Part shown: positions 26,100 to 39,600 of the stretch, piece by piece
Layout: each line of letters starts with the position of its first letter
How positions within the stretch are numbered: position 1 is the first letter of the stretch
NCBI GenBank assembly: GCA_029582155.1
Contig: CM055895.1
Coordinates: 58,252,750-58,316,749, forward strand
DNA length: 64,000 nucleotides
Direction: 5' to 3'
DNA from: Panopea generosa
Taxonomy: Eukaryota; Mollusca; Bivalvia; Adapedonta; Hiatellidae
Made by a program: the position numbers and the translations under genes
The notes under the pieces: generated by a model
What the model saw: only the letters and a program-made list of their open reading frames with translations
Databases searched by the model: none
What the model was told of the DNA's origin: nothing

Positions 26100-29000
26100 A
26101 TTATGCCTTTGTACTCATGTATGTGGTAGATCAGCGACCACCGGGTTGTGTCCTTGATTCGTACTTATGCATGTGATAAACCAGCCACCACTAGGTTGTG
26201 TTGTTATTTCGTATTTATGTATGTGATAAACCAGTTACCACCGGGTTGTGTCTTTGATTCGTATTCATATATGTGTTAGACCAGCGACCACCAGGTTGTG
26301 TCATTATTTCGTATTTATGTATGTGATAAACCAGCGACCACCAGGAAGTGTCTTTGATTCGTACTCATGTATGTGTTATGTGTTATTTCGTTTTTATGTA
26401 TGTGATAAATTAGGGACCGTCTGATTGTTCACTGAATTCGTACTTTTGTATACTAAATACAAGCGACCACTAGCTAGGGCGTATGGTTAGTATTCATGTA
26501 CGATTCATTATCGTATGTGATAACTCAGCGACCATAAGGTAGTGCCTCTATTTATTATGCATGTATGTGAAAACTCAGCGACCATCAGAAAGCGCCTCTG
26601 TTTAGTATGCATGTATGTGATAACTCAGCGACCACCAGGTAGTGCTCTGTTAAGTATGCATGTATGTGATAACTCAGCGACCACCAGGTATTACCTTTGT
26701 TCAGTATGCATGTATGTGATAACTCAGCGACCACCAGGTAGTGCCTTTGTTTAGAATGCATGTTTGTGATAATTCAGCGACCACCAGGCAGTGCCTCTGT
26801 TCAGTATGCATGTATGTGATAACTCAGCGACCACCAGATAGTACCCCTGTTTAGTATGCATGTATGTGATAACTCAGCGACCATCAGGTAGTGCTCTGTT
26901 TAGTATGCATGTATTTTATAACTCAGCAACCACCAGGTAGCACCTCTGTTAGGTATGCATGTATGTGATAACTCAGCGACCACCAGGTAGCACCTCTGTT
27001 AGGTATACATATATGTGATAACTCAGCGACCACCAGGTAGTGCTCTGTTTAGTATGAATGATCTGATAAATAAGCGATAACCAGATAGTGATCTGTTTAG
27101 TAGTTATATTTGTGATTACTCAGCGACCACCAGATAGTGCTCTGTTTAGTATGAATGATCTGATAACTCAGCGATAACCAGATAGTGCTCTGCTTAGTAG
27201 TTATGTTTGTGATTACTCAGCGACCACCAGATAGTGCTCTGTTTAGTATTTATGTTTGAGATAACGCAGCAATCACCAGGTAGTGCCCTGTTTAGTATGC
27301 ATGTTTGTGATAACTCAGCGTAGTACCAGGTAGTGCCTCTGTTAAGTATTCATGTATGTGTTAACTAACGGCTTACCAGGTAGTGCCTCTGTTTAGTATG
27401 CATGTATGTGATAACTCAGCGACCACCTATAGTGCTCTGTTTAGTATGCATGTATGTGATTACTCAGCAATCACCAGATAGTGCTCTGTTTAGTGTGCAT
27501 GTTTTGATAACTTAGAGACCACCAGGTAGTGCTCTGTTTAGTATTTATGTTTGAGATTACTCAGCGACCACCAGGTAGTGCTCTGTTTAGTATGCCTGTA
27601 TGTGATTACACAGCGACCACCAGGTAGTGCACTGTTTAGTATGCATGTATGTGATTACTCAGCGACCACCAGGTAGTGCCTCTGTTTAGTATGCATGTTT
27701 GTGATAATTCAGCAACCACCAGGTAGTGCTGTTTAATATTTATGTTTGTGATTACTCAGCAACCACCAGATAGTGCCTCTGTTTAGTATGCATGTATGTG
27801 ATAACTCAGCGACTATTAAGTAGTGCTCTGTTTAGTATTTATGTTTGTGATTACTCAGCGACCACCAGATAGTGCCCCTGTTTAGTATGCATGTGTGTGA
27901 TAACTCAGCAACCACCAGGTAGTGCCTCTGTTCAGTATGCATGTATATAACTCAGCGACAACCAGGTAGTGCCTCTGTTTAGTATGCATGTATGTGATAA
28001 CTCAGCGACCACCATGTAGTGCTCTGTTTAGTATGCATGTATATGATAACTCAGCGACAATCAGATAGTGCCTCTGTTTAGTATGCATGTATGTGATAAC
28101 TCAGCGACCAACAGGTAGTGCCTCCATTTAGTATTCATGTGCTTGATAACTCAGCGACCATCAGGTAGTACCTTTGTTTAGTATTCATGTATGTGATAAC
28201 TAACGGCTTACCAGGTAGTGCCTCTGTTTAGTATGCATGTATGTGATAACTCAGCGACCACCTATAGTGCTCTGTTTAGTATGCATGCATGTGATTACTC
28301 AGCAATCACCAGATAGTGCCTTGTTTAGTGTGCATGTTTTGATAACTAAGAGACCACCAGGTAGTGCTCTGTTTAGTATTTATGTTTGAGATTACTCAGC
28401 GACCACCAGGTAGTGCTCTGTTTAGTATGCCTGTATGTGATTACACAGCGACCACCAGGTAGTGCTCTGTTTAGTATGCATGTATGTGATTACTCAGCGA
28501 CCACCAGGTAGTGCCTCTGTTTAGTATGCATGTTTGTGATAATTCAGCAACCACCAGGTAGTGCTGTTTAATATTTATGTTTGTGATTACTCAGCAACCA
28601 CCAGATAGTGCCTCTGTTTAGTATGAATGTATGTGATAACTCAGCGACTATTAAGTAGTGCTCTGTTTAGTATTTATGTTTGTGATTACTCAGCGACCAC
28701 CAGATAGTGCCCCTGTTTAGTATGCATGTGTGTGATAACTCAGCAACCACCAGGTAGTGCCTCTGTTCAGTATGTATGTATATGATAACTCAGCGACAAC
28801 CAGGTAGTGCCTCTGTTTAGTATGCATGTATGTGATAACTCAGCGACCACCATGTAGTGCTCTGTTTAGTATGTATGTATATGATAACTCAGCGACAACC
28901 AGGTAGTGCCTCTGTTTAGTATGCATGTATGTGATAACTCAGCGACCACCATGTAGTGCTCTGTTTAGTATGCATGTATATGATAACTCAGCGACAATCA

Positions 29001-29475
29001 GATAGTGCCTCTGTTTAGTATGCATGTATGTGATAACTCAGCGACCAACAGGTAGTGCCTCCATTTAGTATTCATGTGCTTGATAACTCAGCGACCATCA
29101 GGTAGTGCCTTTGTTTAGTATTCATGTGTGTGATAACTCTGCGACCATCAGGTAGTGCCTCCGTTTAGTATGCATTTATGTAATCACTCAGCGACCACCA
29201 AGTAGTGCCATATTTAGTATTCATGTAATTGATAACTCAGCGACCATTACGTAGTGCCTCTGTTAAGTATTTATGTACTCGATAACTCAGCAACCATCAG
29301 GCAGTGCCCCTATTTAGTATGTATGTATGTGATAACTCAGCAACCATCAGGCAGTGCCCCTATTTAGTATTCATGTATGTGATAACTCAGCAACCACTAG
29401 TAACTGCTTTGTTTAGTTTTCATATATTATGTGAAAACCAAGCGACCATCGGGTAGTGACTCTGTTTAGTATATG
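26100..29475. repeat. 3.4-kb minisatellite, about 50-bp unit
   Basis: Roughly 65 copies of a 49-50 bp unit containing 'agtgcctctgtttagtatgc', 'atgtatgtgataactcagcg' and 'accaccaggt'. The left end (26100-26560) and right end (from about 29150) are more diverged than the middle. A block starting at 27366 recurs at 28201, an 835-bp higher-order period. Stop codons occur in all frames. Confidence 0.95.
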
Positions 29476-29787
29476 TACCCAAGTATGTGATATCCTGTGC
29501 AGAGTGGACACAATCAAGTATTGGACTGTCCCGAATCCAGTTTTTGACTTCCAAAGAAATCTTTTCAAATAAACCCAAGACTGCCCAATTTAATGGCATA
29601 CATGCAACAAAATAAACACCATATTTCATTCATACTTTTATTTCAAAAATACATTTCAACATCACTATTATGCTTTGTATGCGTCATTAACGAAACTTAA
29701 ATTATCAGCTGTTAGTGATTGACATATGTCATAAATATAAAATAAGGCATATTTAAGTCAAATAATAAGTTAGTTTAATATTACTAC

Positions 29788-29920
29788 AACTTATTCATTT
29801 TACCTCGATTGTGAAACAGTTCTTAAAACTTATCAAGCTCGAAGTCTTCCTGGGTAGAACCAGTATTAAGCATATGTGGATAAAATGTCTTGCTCGACAC
29901 CACACATAGCCGTGGTGGAT
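29788..29920 (-). mobile_element. SINE family A copy, 5'-truncated
   Basis: Reverse orientation; 3' tail and body present (cgattgtgaaacagttctta ... ccacacatagccgtggtgga), tRNA head lost. Confidence 0.7.
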
Positions 29921-30228
29921 TACGCTTAAAAAATTAAAACTTATTTCAATGTATTGGGAATGTAGTAGAAATAACTTAAATTAGAATGAGGTATGCAGAA
30001 TATGCACAAAATATTTTCATTTTTGTCATTAAATTATTAAAAATTTCATGTTTCAAATATATTCAAGTATTTTTCAGTTGTTTATCCAATACAATGTAAA
30101 CTTGGAATTCAAATACAAATTATCAATTGAACAATGGCCAAAATAAAGCAGCAAATGATGCAGAAAGCAATTGGAGACGCATTAATACATAAAAGCTAAC
30201 AAAATTGTAGAAGGAATATTACAATTAC

Positions 30229-30728
30229 CAAGGACTTATAAATAAAGAAGAATTAGCAACTCATTCAGATTTTGTGAATGCGCTCATATTCACGCAAAAT
30301 CTTGCAAAATCTCGTTTTCAATTATCTCAACTTCTGCGCATGTCAAGAATATGAATCAAAGTTGCCACTTTACAGGATGAAATTCTGAACAAAATGTCAA
30401 GACACCTTTTCCAGTAATTTATGTTTAAACTTATCGGAGTACTTTTGATTACAAAACATCATGTATGCAGGTTGCCACTGAAAAGACATTACTTAATTTT
30501 TATTAATAACTGCAATGTTTTTAATTCAAAATTATTTGGCATGATAAAAATATGATTAAATGTCCAAGGTAACAAATTTACAACTCATGTTTTATGTACC
30601 AGATATCAGTTACCTATAAACATGGAATGACTAATTTGTCAAATAATTAACTATTCTGGCATTACTTTTTCAACATTTAGTCAGGAGATGCAATGCAAGT
30701 TACCTATCCTTCTCTATATAAGTCATTG
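30229..30728. mobile_element. MITE, copy 1 of a CAAGGACTTATA-ended family
   Basis: About 500 bp. Starts 'caaggacttataaataaaga' and ends with the near complement '...tctatataagtcattg'. The interior (caaaatctcgttttcaatta, acatttagtcaggagat) matches 44105-44587. No open frame, so non-autonomous. Target-site duplication not clear. Confidence 0.65.
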
Positions 30729-31284
30729 CAAATTCATATACAACAGGAAATGAGGAAGTGAAAGGCAACTGTACTACAACTGGTATCCCCTTCATTACAT
30801 ACACAATATACCTGCGTTACTTCACTCATTGCTTATTCGAGTACCAGCTTGATTATAAGGTCACGTTTCTATTTCTCAATGTGACTGACATTTTTTTATT
30901 ATTTGCACAATACTTTCTTTTAAAAGAAAAACAACAAACCAACATGAAACGAAACTATAAAAAGATCAGAACCATATCTACAAAAAGTTTTTTATCTGTG
31001 TTCAAACACAATTTTAATGTTATGCTACTTAATAATGTTACCAGACTCTTGCAACATTTCAGAAAACAGGACATAATGTGGATACAGCGATACTTATATA
31101 TACATATAGCACAATCATTATACCACCATACAAACATATATATCACATAGTGTGTACCAGTATCAAAACTATATACATACAACACACTGCAGTTTGTAAT
31201 CTATGTATACACATATAAAGGGAGGAAATCTAGACTGGGTTTAAAGGCTTATGTTTTATATATGTCATGCCGCAAAGAGATTTA

Positions 31285-31453
31285 TTGGTGGAGTAAGACC
31301 TTGAATGCATATACAATACATGAAAGGAACAACTGGTATCGTTTTTCAACAAATAACTGGTGAACTTTCTCATATAAAGTGTGTGGACTGAGCTGGGCTC
31401 CAACCCCATACCTCACCAGTGAAATGTAGTGCCTTAGACCACACAAGACCTCT
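31285..31453 (-). mobile_element. SINE family C copy, diverged
   Basis: Reverse orientation; shows 'aactttctcatataaagt' and 'tgccttagaccacacaagac' like the other family C copies, with the 3' part decayed. Confidence 0.5.
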
Positions 31454-33289
31454 ATAAAGTAAATAAAGAATGTAAAAACAGGCATACTGAAAATAATATG
31501 TGATATTGGCTGAAGCAGTGAACACTCATATATAGTGCATTCAGTATTACCTAGTGATTTCCTTTCTATTTTATAAACTCATATATATGTACACCAATTA
31601 CAAACTCTCTCAAAGATACAGTGTTTCAAACATACATCATATATATTAACTCTTAATGCATACAGACACATACTGAAAGTTACTCAAAGTAGTATCTACC
31701 CGTCTAACATTCCTGTTCTGTGATAGATCACCATTTCACACATAACAACTATTCTATCTACAGGACCATACATAGTTATTTCAATTGCAGATCTATAAAG
31801 ATAAGAATTACATTCCAACAAAAGAAATAAACATCAAATCTAGCACATGTGAGGCCTGTAACTACCCTGAGATACGCCGAGGCAAGTGGAAGGCAAGTGC
31901 ATTTGTCTCCAAGGGCCTTCATATAAGTTTGAGAAAGAACCATTGTGAAAAACCATATAATTCGCATTTTTTTAGTGAAAACTGAGGCAATTATTTCCAA
32001 GAAACTTAGCATGCATAACTTACTACAGAGAAGGTGAGTCAATTAAGTTGAACCAAATTCTGAGAAATTCAAAATTATTATTTTTGTCACAGAATATGAG
32101 TTGCAACACCTTGCTTGACATAACACCCTAAAAATGAAAAGCACAAAATATTTTCTATGCTTATTTTGTACACTATGCCTAAGTATCATTTTGCTTCTGG
32201 TTACAGCCCTAAATGAACTGCCTTTGATAATGAAGTCCAACTTTGTTAAAATCTTTTTTTTCAATCATTTTCATAAAACAAGTCCTTTAAAGTCACCAAA
32301 AATTATCAATGCATTAAAACAGTTAAGACACACAAGATTTTAGCATCACTTTTTGTACATACGTACACATATGTATATACATGTATTGCACACAAAACAA
32401 ATCTCTCATATACTGCATACTAACTCAAGGAATTATATCATATTCATATTTCCATTTTGAAGAGACTTCAATTTTTATTTCTGGATTGCACAATATAAAG
32501 ATACTCCTATTTCTACAAATATGAATTCTTGGTTTATGCTTAAGTAAGTTATTTCATTGTACAGTCAAAGTACACAAAACCCAAACAAGTAATTTAACCC
32601 CATTCTCCTAAACCCCCAAAAATATGTTTTCCCCTTTTACAGGCTGACTAAATATAAATTCAGAATTATTAATATTTCAATATGAATTAACAAGACAAAA
32701 CATTTATACTTTGCGTTATCTACCTTTAAAAAGTCCCTTTACTTGCAAATTCATATCCCCCCCACCCCCACCTCCCCCTTAAAGAATCATGTCATCGTTC
32801 GTCAAAAAGTAAGTGACAGCCCTGGTATGTTCTGTATATAAATTAACTAAGATAAATCACTGAGTATTATGCACGTTATCAACTCACACATTCTCTTCCT
32901 ATTACAAAGATACAATGGAATGGTTACAATAAACTCTACAGGGAAGGGTCGTAACTAAAGTTGTAAGATCCGACCCAATTGTATATATATATAGGGCAAT
33001 AAAAAATGTTTAAACCGATAAACTCTACAACATATTAGGCATTGTATATTATAATATTATGTGTCCATAAATATCAATTTAATAAACTTTAAAAGAAAAT
33101 ATTGTAAATTTGTAATACAAAGTGCCCTATACAACATATACAATCGACACTTTCTTAATTAATGCTGTAATTAGTGCTGGAATAATTAAAGCAGGATTTG
33201 TGATGACATAAAACAAATAACCATTCCAATATGTTACATAATATTATATACCAATTTTTTCTATGTTTCAATTTATTTAATTTGACACC

Positions 33290-33425
33290 CTATAACTTAT
33301 TTAATTACAACGGGCACTGACCTATTTAATTAGTCAATCTATTTAATTTGTCTTTGTCAACCTATTTAATTTGGCAACCTATTTAATTGGACAACCTAGT
33401 CAATTTGACAACCTATTTAATTTAA
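33290..33425. repeat. AT-rich short tandem repeat, 18-21 bp period
   Basis: About seven imperfect copies of a unit like 'cctatttaatttgacaa' in what may be the PSAP 3' UTR or just beyond it. Confidence 0.7.
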
Positions 33426-33654
33426 CAGGAATACTTATAGATTTTGATTTTTATCACTGAAATGGCAGCAAGTTTTTTATACAGCTTTTATATAGTTATT
33501 TGTTCTTTAGTTCTTTTATAATGTAATTTTCCAGATGAGGGAAGAGAGATAACCAGTACATCATGTATTGGTGTTTTTACATAAATATATTTTTCTCAAA
33601 AATTATCTCCCTTTAATAATTTGATTTTTTCCCCCACATTTGCTGTCTTGTATT

Positions 33655-33693
33655 CTAATCATTCCACACATGGACTTTGCAGTGTTCAACAGC
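33655..33693 (-). CDS. PSAP: PSAP terminal coding exon
   Basis: 39 nt: 12 codons and a TAG stop. Reads AVEHCKVHVWND and completes the saposin-A signature (N-C-N-A-V-x-H-C-K-x-H-V-W) typical of the prosaposin C terminus. The acceptor is TTTTACAG. The 3' untranslated region continues below 33655. Confidence 0.93.
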   Translation of the reverse strand, partial: AVEHCKVHVWND

Positions 33694-36600
33694 CTGTAAA
33701 AGAAAGAAAATATTGTTATTCTATTTTTCTGTTTGAAAATAAAGGTAAGTGAAATGCATGACACGTCACCGTTGGTTACAAATCAATACATAAATACAGA
33801 CAGAGCAACACTGGCACCTGATGTTGTATTTGCAGATTTATTTTAATGTTTTCACTTGCACTACCCTTCATTCTTTTTACCACAAATTACTGCTAAAATA
33901 TTTGTATACATTATTAAATTTTTTTTATATAATATTTTATACATCTCTATCATCTTCAGGATTAGCACCCACGGCCCATGCGGCGTCGAGACTCTTGTAA
34001 TTTTAAATTTGCATTTCAATTTCGGAAATGCTACTTTGGATAAACATTTATAAGAAATTAAAAAGTAAGGTACTTAGGAAATGATTATGTCATAAAAAAT
34101 AAATTTTTAACTAATATTTATTTTATCAATCACTGTTAAGCAACCATGACCTTAATCCAAAGAGGACCAAAGAAGACAACTGACAAACTCTCTTAATAAA
34201 TGTAAAATAAGTATTGTTATTTTATGATATTTGAACAATTATTCAGTCATAACATGACGTTATCAACTTGAGACAGTATTTTAAGTGCTGCCACACTGAT
34301 ATATCATACTGCAGACATATAGCCCACCCGGTCACATTACACTGACACTTGGCCAACCAGTCCTAGAACTGTCCTCTGAATGCTGAGCACCAAGCTAGGA
34401 AGCCTCTAGACCATTTTTCAAGTCTTTGTTATGATCCAGTCTTGGATAGAACCCACGACTTCCTGCATGCAAGGTAGATGCTCTACCACTAGACCACCGC
34501 TGGGGTCCCAAAGAAGGACAAAAAAAAATATCACTTACGTTGCAGTTCTTGGCGTTTTCCCTACTTGCGCACCAGAAAGATGGCCCATAGGTGCATTTGT
34601 CGGCTCCTAGCATATGTTTTGTCGGTTTCAGTGGTTTGTAAGGTTGGAAATACAGACTGTTGTCATCATGCTTGGACACAACCCTCTCAGGACCTCTGTT
34701 GACCATTGTGGTATTACAAAAGCCAATGACCTGTAATATAATTGTAAAACACAACTATACATGCAAGTCAGGGATCAATTTCACAAGAAATATTGTTCAT
34801 TGTCTTGAGAGGGTCCTCCGTGGCCGAGTGGTCTAAGGCGCCATCTCAAGATCACTTACATCTTGCCGCTAAGGACATTGTTCGAGTCCCGCTTACTCCA
34901 AAAAATTTATGTGAGAAAGTTCCCAGTTACTTTCGAATAATGATGGTTTTACTCAGTCTGACTCAGACAGAGGTCTTCCTCCACCAGTAAAACTGGATAT
35001 GCCATATATAACAAACATGAAATGTGTTGAAAATGGCATTAAACCCCATTCAAAAAAAAAAAAATTCAAAAAAATTCATTGTCTTTTAAACTTTGTCGCA
35101 AACAAAATGTGTTCTCATTGAAATTGCCCGTGAGCTGCCCATCCCGGCAACTAAATGTAGGCCATTTTTTTAACACTTACGATTAAAATAATATGATTAC
35201 ATGTGTGCACTCTTACCATTGCGACAAATATCAAACGTTACATAGCATTTACGATTTTATGTGAAATGCAATAGTATTTATGTTTACATGTAAAACGTTA
35301 AGTTAATGTGTGGAAATTATTGTACAATAATACCCACACTGATATCCTACCAAGTCAATATACTGACACTGGGCTGACCAGACCTAGGACTATTCCTTAA
35401 ATGCTGAACACCAAGCAAAGCTTCTAGTACCATTTTTCAAGTCTTTGGTATGACCTGGATGGAGATCGAACCCACAACCTTCTGTAATGGAGCTAAGACA
35501 CTCATCAGTACTTGAGAATTGATTTCTCATGGCTATTTAAACCCTTTTGAATAATTCAATCAATGGACATGTACAGATCTTACGATGATTAAAATCATTC
35601 ATAAAATAGACGAAGAATGTGAATTCAGGACTTTAATATATCCTAGACACTTTATTTCAACACAATTGGTATGTTAGGACAGTTTAGATTTTTGAAAATT
35701 CACAATTCTAACCCTTCTTGGGGCCCCCTTCTGACCCCTAATAGACATTAAATCCGTTTTAAAAGACCCTGTCTCAAATGTTATGACTAAACAATTCTCC
35801 TGATATAAAAATAAATCATTGTTCAAATAGATAAGAAAATGCCATAAATAGGGATCATTTATACCAAATATAACACATTTGGCTGGTCAGTTATTGAGAA
35901 GATTTTTAAATAAAATGTCCCTATTACACTGATAGGCACCCATGATGAAGCTCCAGATTGACCCTAGGGTCATGGCTTGAACAGACCTGAGATAATATCA
36001 TAAGGGGATAGATAGGACATGCCAATTATCAAAGCTCCAAACCTTTTACTTTCGAAACATTAGATTTCTTGGGCAAAGTCAAACTGACTTCAAGGTCGTG
36101 ACTTGAACATACTTTATAGGGCATGTTTGGTGAAAATTTACTATGCAGTTTCAGAGAAGAAATCGTTGAAGCAAAAGTTAATGATGGATGGATAATGGAA
36201 AAAGGTTCAGTCACAAAAGCTCAACTAGGAACAAATGAATGGGTCAACTTAACTGACTGAACACAAAACTTATTTATCACTATTTTTTAAACCTATTTAT
36301 TTTTCTTCGATTGTGAAACAAGTTCTTATAACTCAGACCAATTACGCTAAAGGTCTTCCCAGGTAGAATCCATACCAAGCAAATGTGGAAAAAGTGTCTT
36401 GCTCAAGGACACCACATATAGCCATGGCAAAGGAACATACCCATGATCCTTCCATCTTGGATCTGACGCTCTACCGCTGGACAATGCGCTCCAGATTCTC
36501 TCTATTGTGCATGTGCAGTGATTCCATCAAGACTTCATAGCATGATATCATTCTCACCATAGAAGCAACATTTCCATCCCTAGCAACCAAATGAATTTTA

Positions 36601-39600
36601 ATCTCCAGTTACTTACCTGACAGATCTTGGCTACATCCATATTCTGTTTCAGCAGTTTTATGATTTCAGGAACTTTTTCCTTAACAGCAGCATTACACTG
36701 AAATAGAAACCTCACCTGTTAAATTGTCAAAACATTTATCTTATACATGCAAATACTATCATGATATTTAATAACAAAGAACAGAATTAAAAGAGAAATG
36801 TGCTGGAACTACAGCTTGTTTCCAGATTTAGATTCTGTCTCAGTTGATTTTCTTTTCTGTGGTCTATTATGTAGCTTTTGACTTGTTTATTTATAAGGTA
36901 ATAGAAATACTCAAATTCAAATGTCAGAGCCAAAAGTTTGCACTAAAACTATTTTATTTTCTAGTAAAATAATTATGTTTTCAACAAAATTTAGTCCCCA
37001 CGAATATGTCCTTGGAATAATAACAATGAAATTTAATCCCAACCAAAAACAAATGATTTCACAGTATATGATCAAAATATCCATTTATACTGAAACTTCA
37101 CACATGTTTGGTATTAATAATTAACAACATAGATCTATTAAATTTACTAATTTGATTTTGGAATGAAAACTCTCTTGATGCACCGAGACTGTTTATTGCA
37201 AGATACAACAAACATGACGACATGTACAATATAATCAAGGTCATACATATAATCATATATACATAAGAAAATACATATTTATAATAATGTCTCGTACAAA
37301 CGAGTCAGCTAGCTTCTAACCTTTCATGGGGACATGGCTGAAAATCAAAGCACACTAGCCGAACGCCCGACCGCAAAGCAACCAGACCTAGATCGAAGCC
37401 AGTTCGGCACTGCGCGATAAGGAATGGTAGTGAGGATAGATGGCAATTTTACAGAGTACAAGAATGTTTGTAACCAACAAAGATGGCGAATGCATTAGAA
37501 TGATAATTAGATGGTGTGCCGGATCCAATGAGATTCTTGCTGGTGGTCATATGATCGAGGATGGCATGAAAATGTTACTTTTAGCATTAATGTAAACAAA
37601 AAAATGAAAGCACATGTAGAAGTGGATGTGTTATGGCTCTGAAAGCAAAATTTAGGTTTATTACATAAACAACAATTAAATTGTATTGTGTAGTTTTCAG
37701 CTTATCCACATGTCACTTGGCATACAAGTTTCTAAAGGCTTGCATTATTTTAAAGCTCCTTTGTTCCCAGCAGAAAAGGTAGATTTTTCATTTTTTCATC
37801 AGAGCAATAAAATTTATAGTCGATACAAACTGCTATGAAACGAAACCAGGATCATTATTATCAAATATGAAGAAATAACATCGGAGAATAACATTAGGTA
37901 ATCTTAGATGAAGATACCAAAGCTTCAGGCCTTAAAGTTTCAGAGAAGAAGATAAACCGATTGGGTGAGGTTTTACCCCAAAGTCACAACTTGCACAGAC
38001 AAGAAGTGAGAGCTTCATGTAAAAATGCTCATCACCAAATTTGGTAAAAATCTGTAATGAGTTTCAGAGAAGACTTCGATTGAAGCTTTATGTAATGACG
38101 GATGACAGGACTATCACAAAAGTTCAAAATGTGCCTTTCACTCAGATGAGCTTAAAAATCTAACTAATGATAATCTCATTGTGCTCTTCTCTTATACAAA
38201 CGTATATTTACATATTAATACAGATATACAGATGGACAGATAGACACTCACCTGTGCTGTAACTGTATCAGGAAAAATAGAGCAGACCTGTTCAAAGAGC
38301 TTTTCCACTTCCTGTACTGTAACATTGTCACCGATGTTGGTCTTGATGTAACTCACCACAGCTTTACAAAGTTTGCATTCCTCTGCACCAGCTGTAATAA
38401 TTATAATCATTACATGTGTTACCTTATAAAGTATCAGAATAAAATTATTTTTTTGCCTTTTACTTGGCATATTGAAATTCATATGTTAGCGAGGGCCACA
38501 AATCCATATTAATTATAGGCAGTGAATCAATATCAATCCCTGATTGGATAATCAATTTGTTTGAATGACAACCCGCGTCATGTCAATTTTATGTAGACAA
38601 TCAATAATACTGATTATCCATACCATTTGCAAAAAATTCTAAGATACTGAGATATTAGATAGGTGTAAAATAATTGTATTGCTGGGATAATACTCTCAGT
38701 TTCTTTAGAGAACCTTTTATTGGCTGATTTGGAAAGGTGTGATTGTGCCAATACACAATGTATATTTATTTACAATGCATATTTTATCTGTCATGACAGG
38801 CAGTTATGCATGTAGTCCATTTAGACCAACTATAGCAGGAATAACTGTCGTCAAATTTTATGTTTCAAAGTAACGATACCATTTTCTTGGCAGTCTCGAC
38901 ACTATCATTGATTAAACACCAACTGCCTGTCATTGATCTGTATTATAATATTATAATGTTCTATAAATACAATATTTTCTTTCACTTTTTATAGTTACAT
39001 TTGAGTCCATTCATTGTAGCTGACAAATGCTGAATTCCATCTAAGTTTTTACCTTTCATGTCGGGAATGATGTTGACCAGAGTCTTCAGGCCCTCAAACT
39101 GTTTACTGGCACACACACCAATAGCAGCGCAAATTTCACTTGGTTTCAAATCTTTCACAAGAAGGCTGATGATTATTGGTCCATATTGGCTCACAAAACC
39201 GTCACACTCCTTGCTGATAGTGGATGGCAACAAAGAACACACCTTCTTCAGGGCAGCCTGTATTTCAGCCTTGAATGTAACAGAAGTTGAATTATTATCT
39301 TATTTATAATACATATAAGTATTGTATAAGGTGTTACACATGTGAATCTATCCTTTAGTGTAAGGAATCTATTCTTTAATATACTAAATCTATTCTTTGA
39401 TATAATGAATCTAGCATTCAGTTGTGTGCTGGGCATTTTGACCTTATTAATCAGAGGCCGAAATTCGATGGCTTCCCAATATATGTATATTTTTATGACC
39501 CCCCCAAAAAGTTTTGGGGTGGCAAATAATAATCGCAGCGTCCATCTGTCCGTTATTTCGTGTCCATCCTGTAACATTGTCATGAATAGGAATAGATAGA

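Larger units (their letters stand above)
29637..33654 (-). other. Downstream of the PSAP stop: 3' UTR of uncertain length, then intergenic
   Basis: No coding exon seen. Candidate poly(A) signals on the minus strand (TTTATT on the plus strand) lie at 33272-33277, about 380 bp past the stop, and at 29637-29642, about 4 kb past it. The region contains an 18-21 bp AT-rich repeat (33290-33425), a diverged SINE (31285-31453) and a MITE copy (30229-30728), so the nearer signal is the more likely end. 3' RNA evidence would settle it. Confidence 0.4.

Noticed and set aside
26100..29475. CRISPR-like array
   Set aside because: Units are contiguous with no unique spacers, and the genome is eukaryotic.
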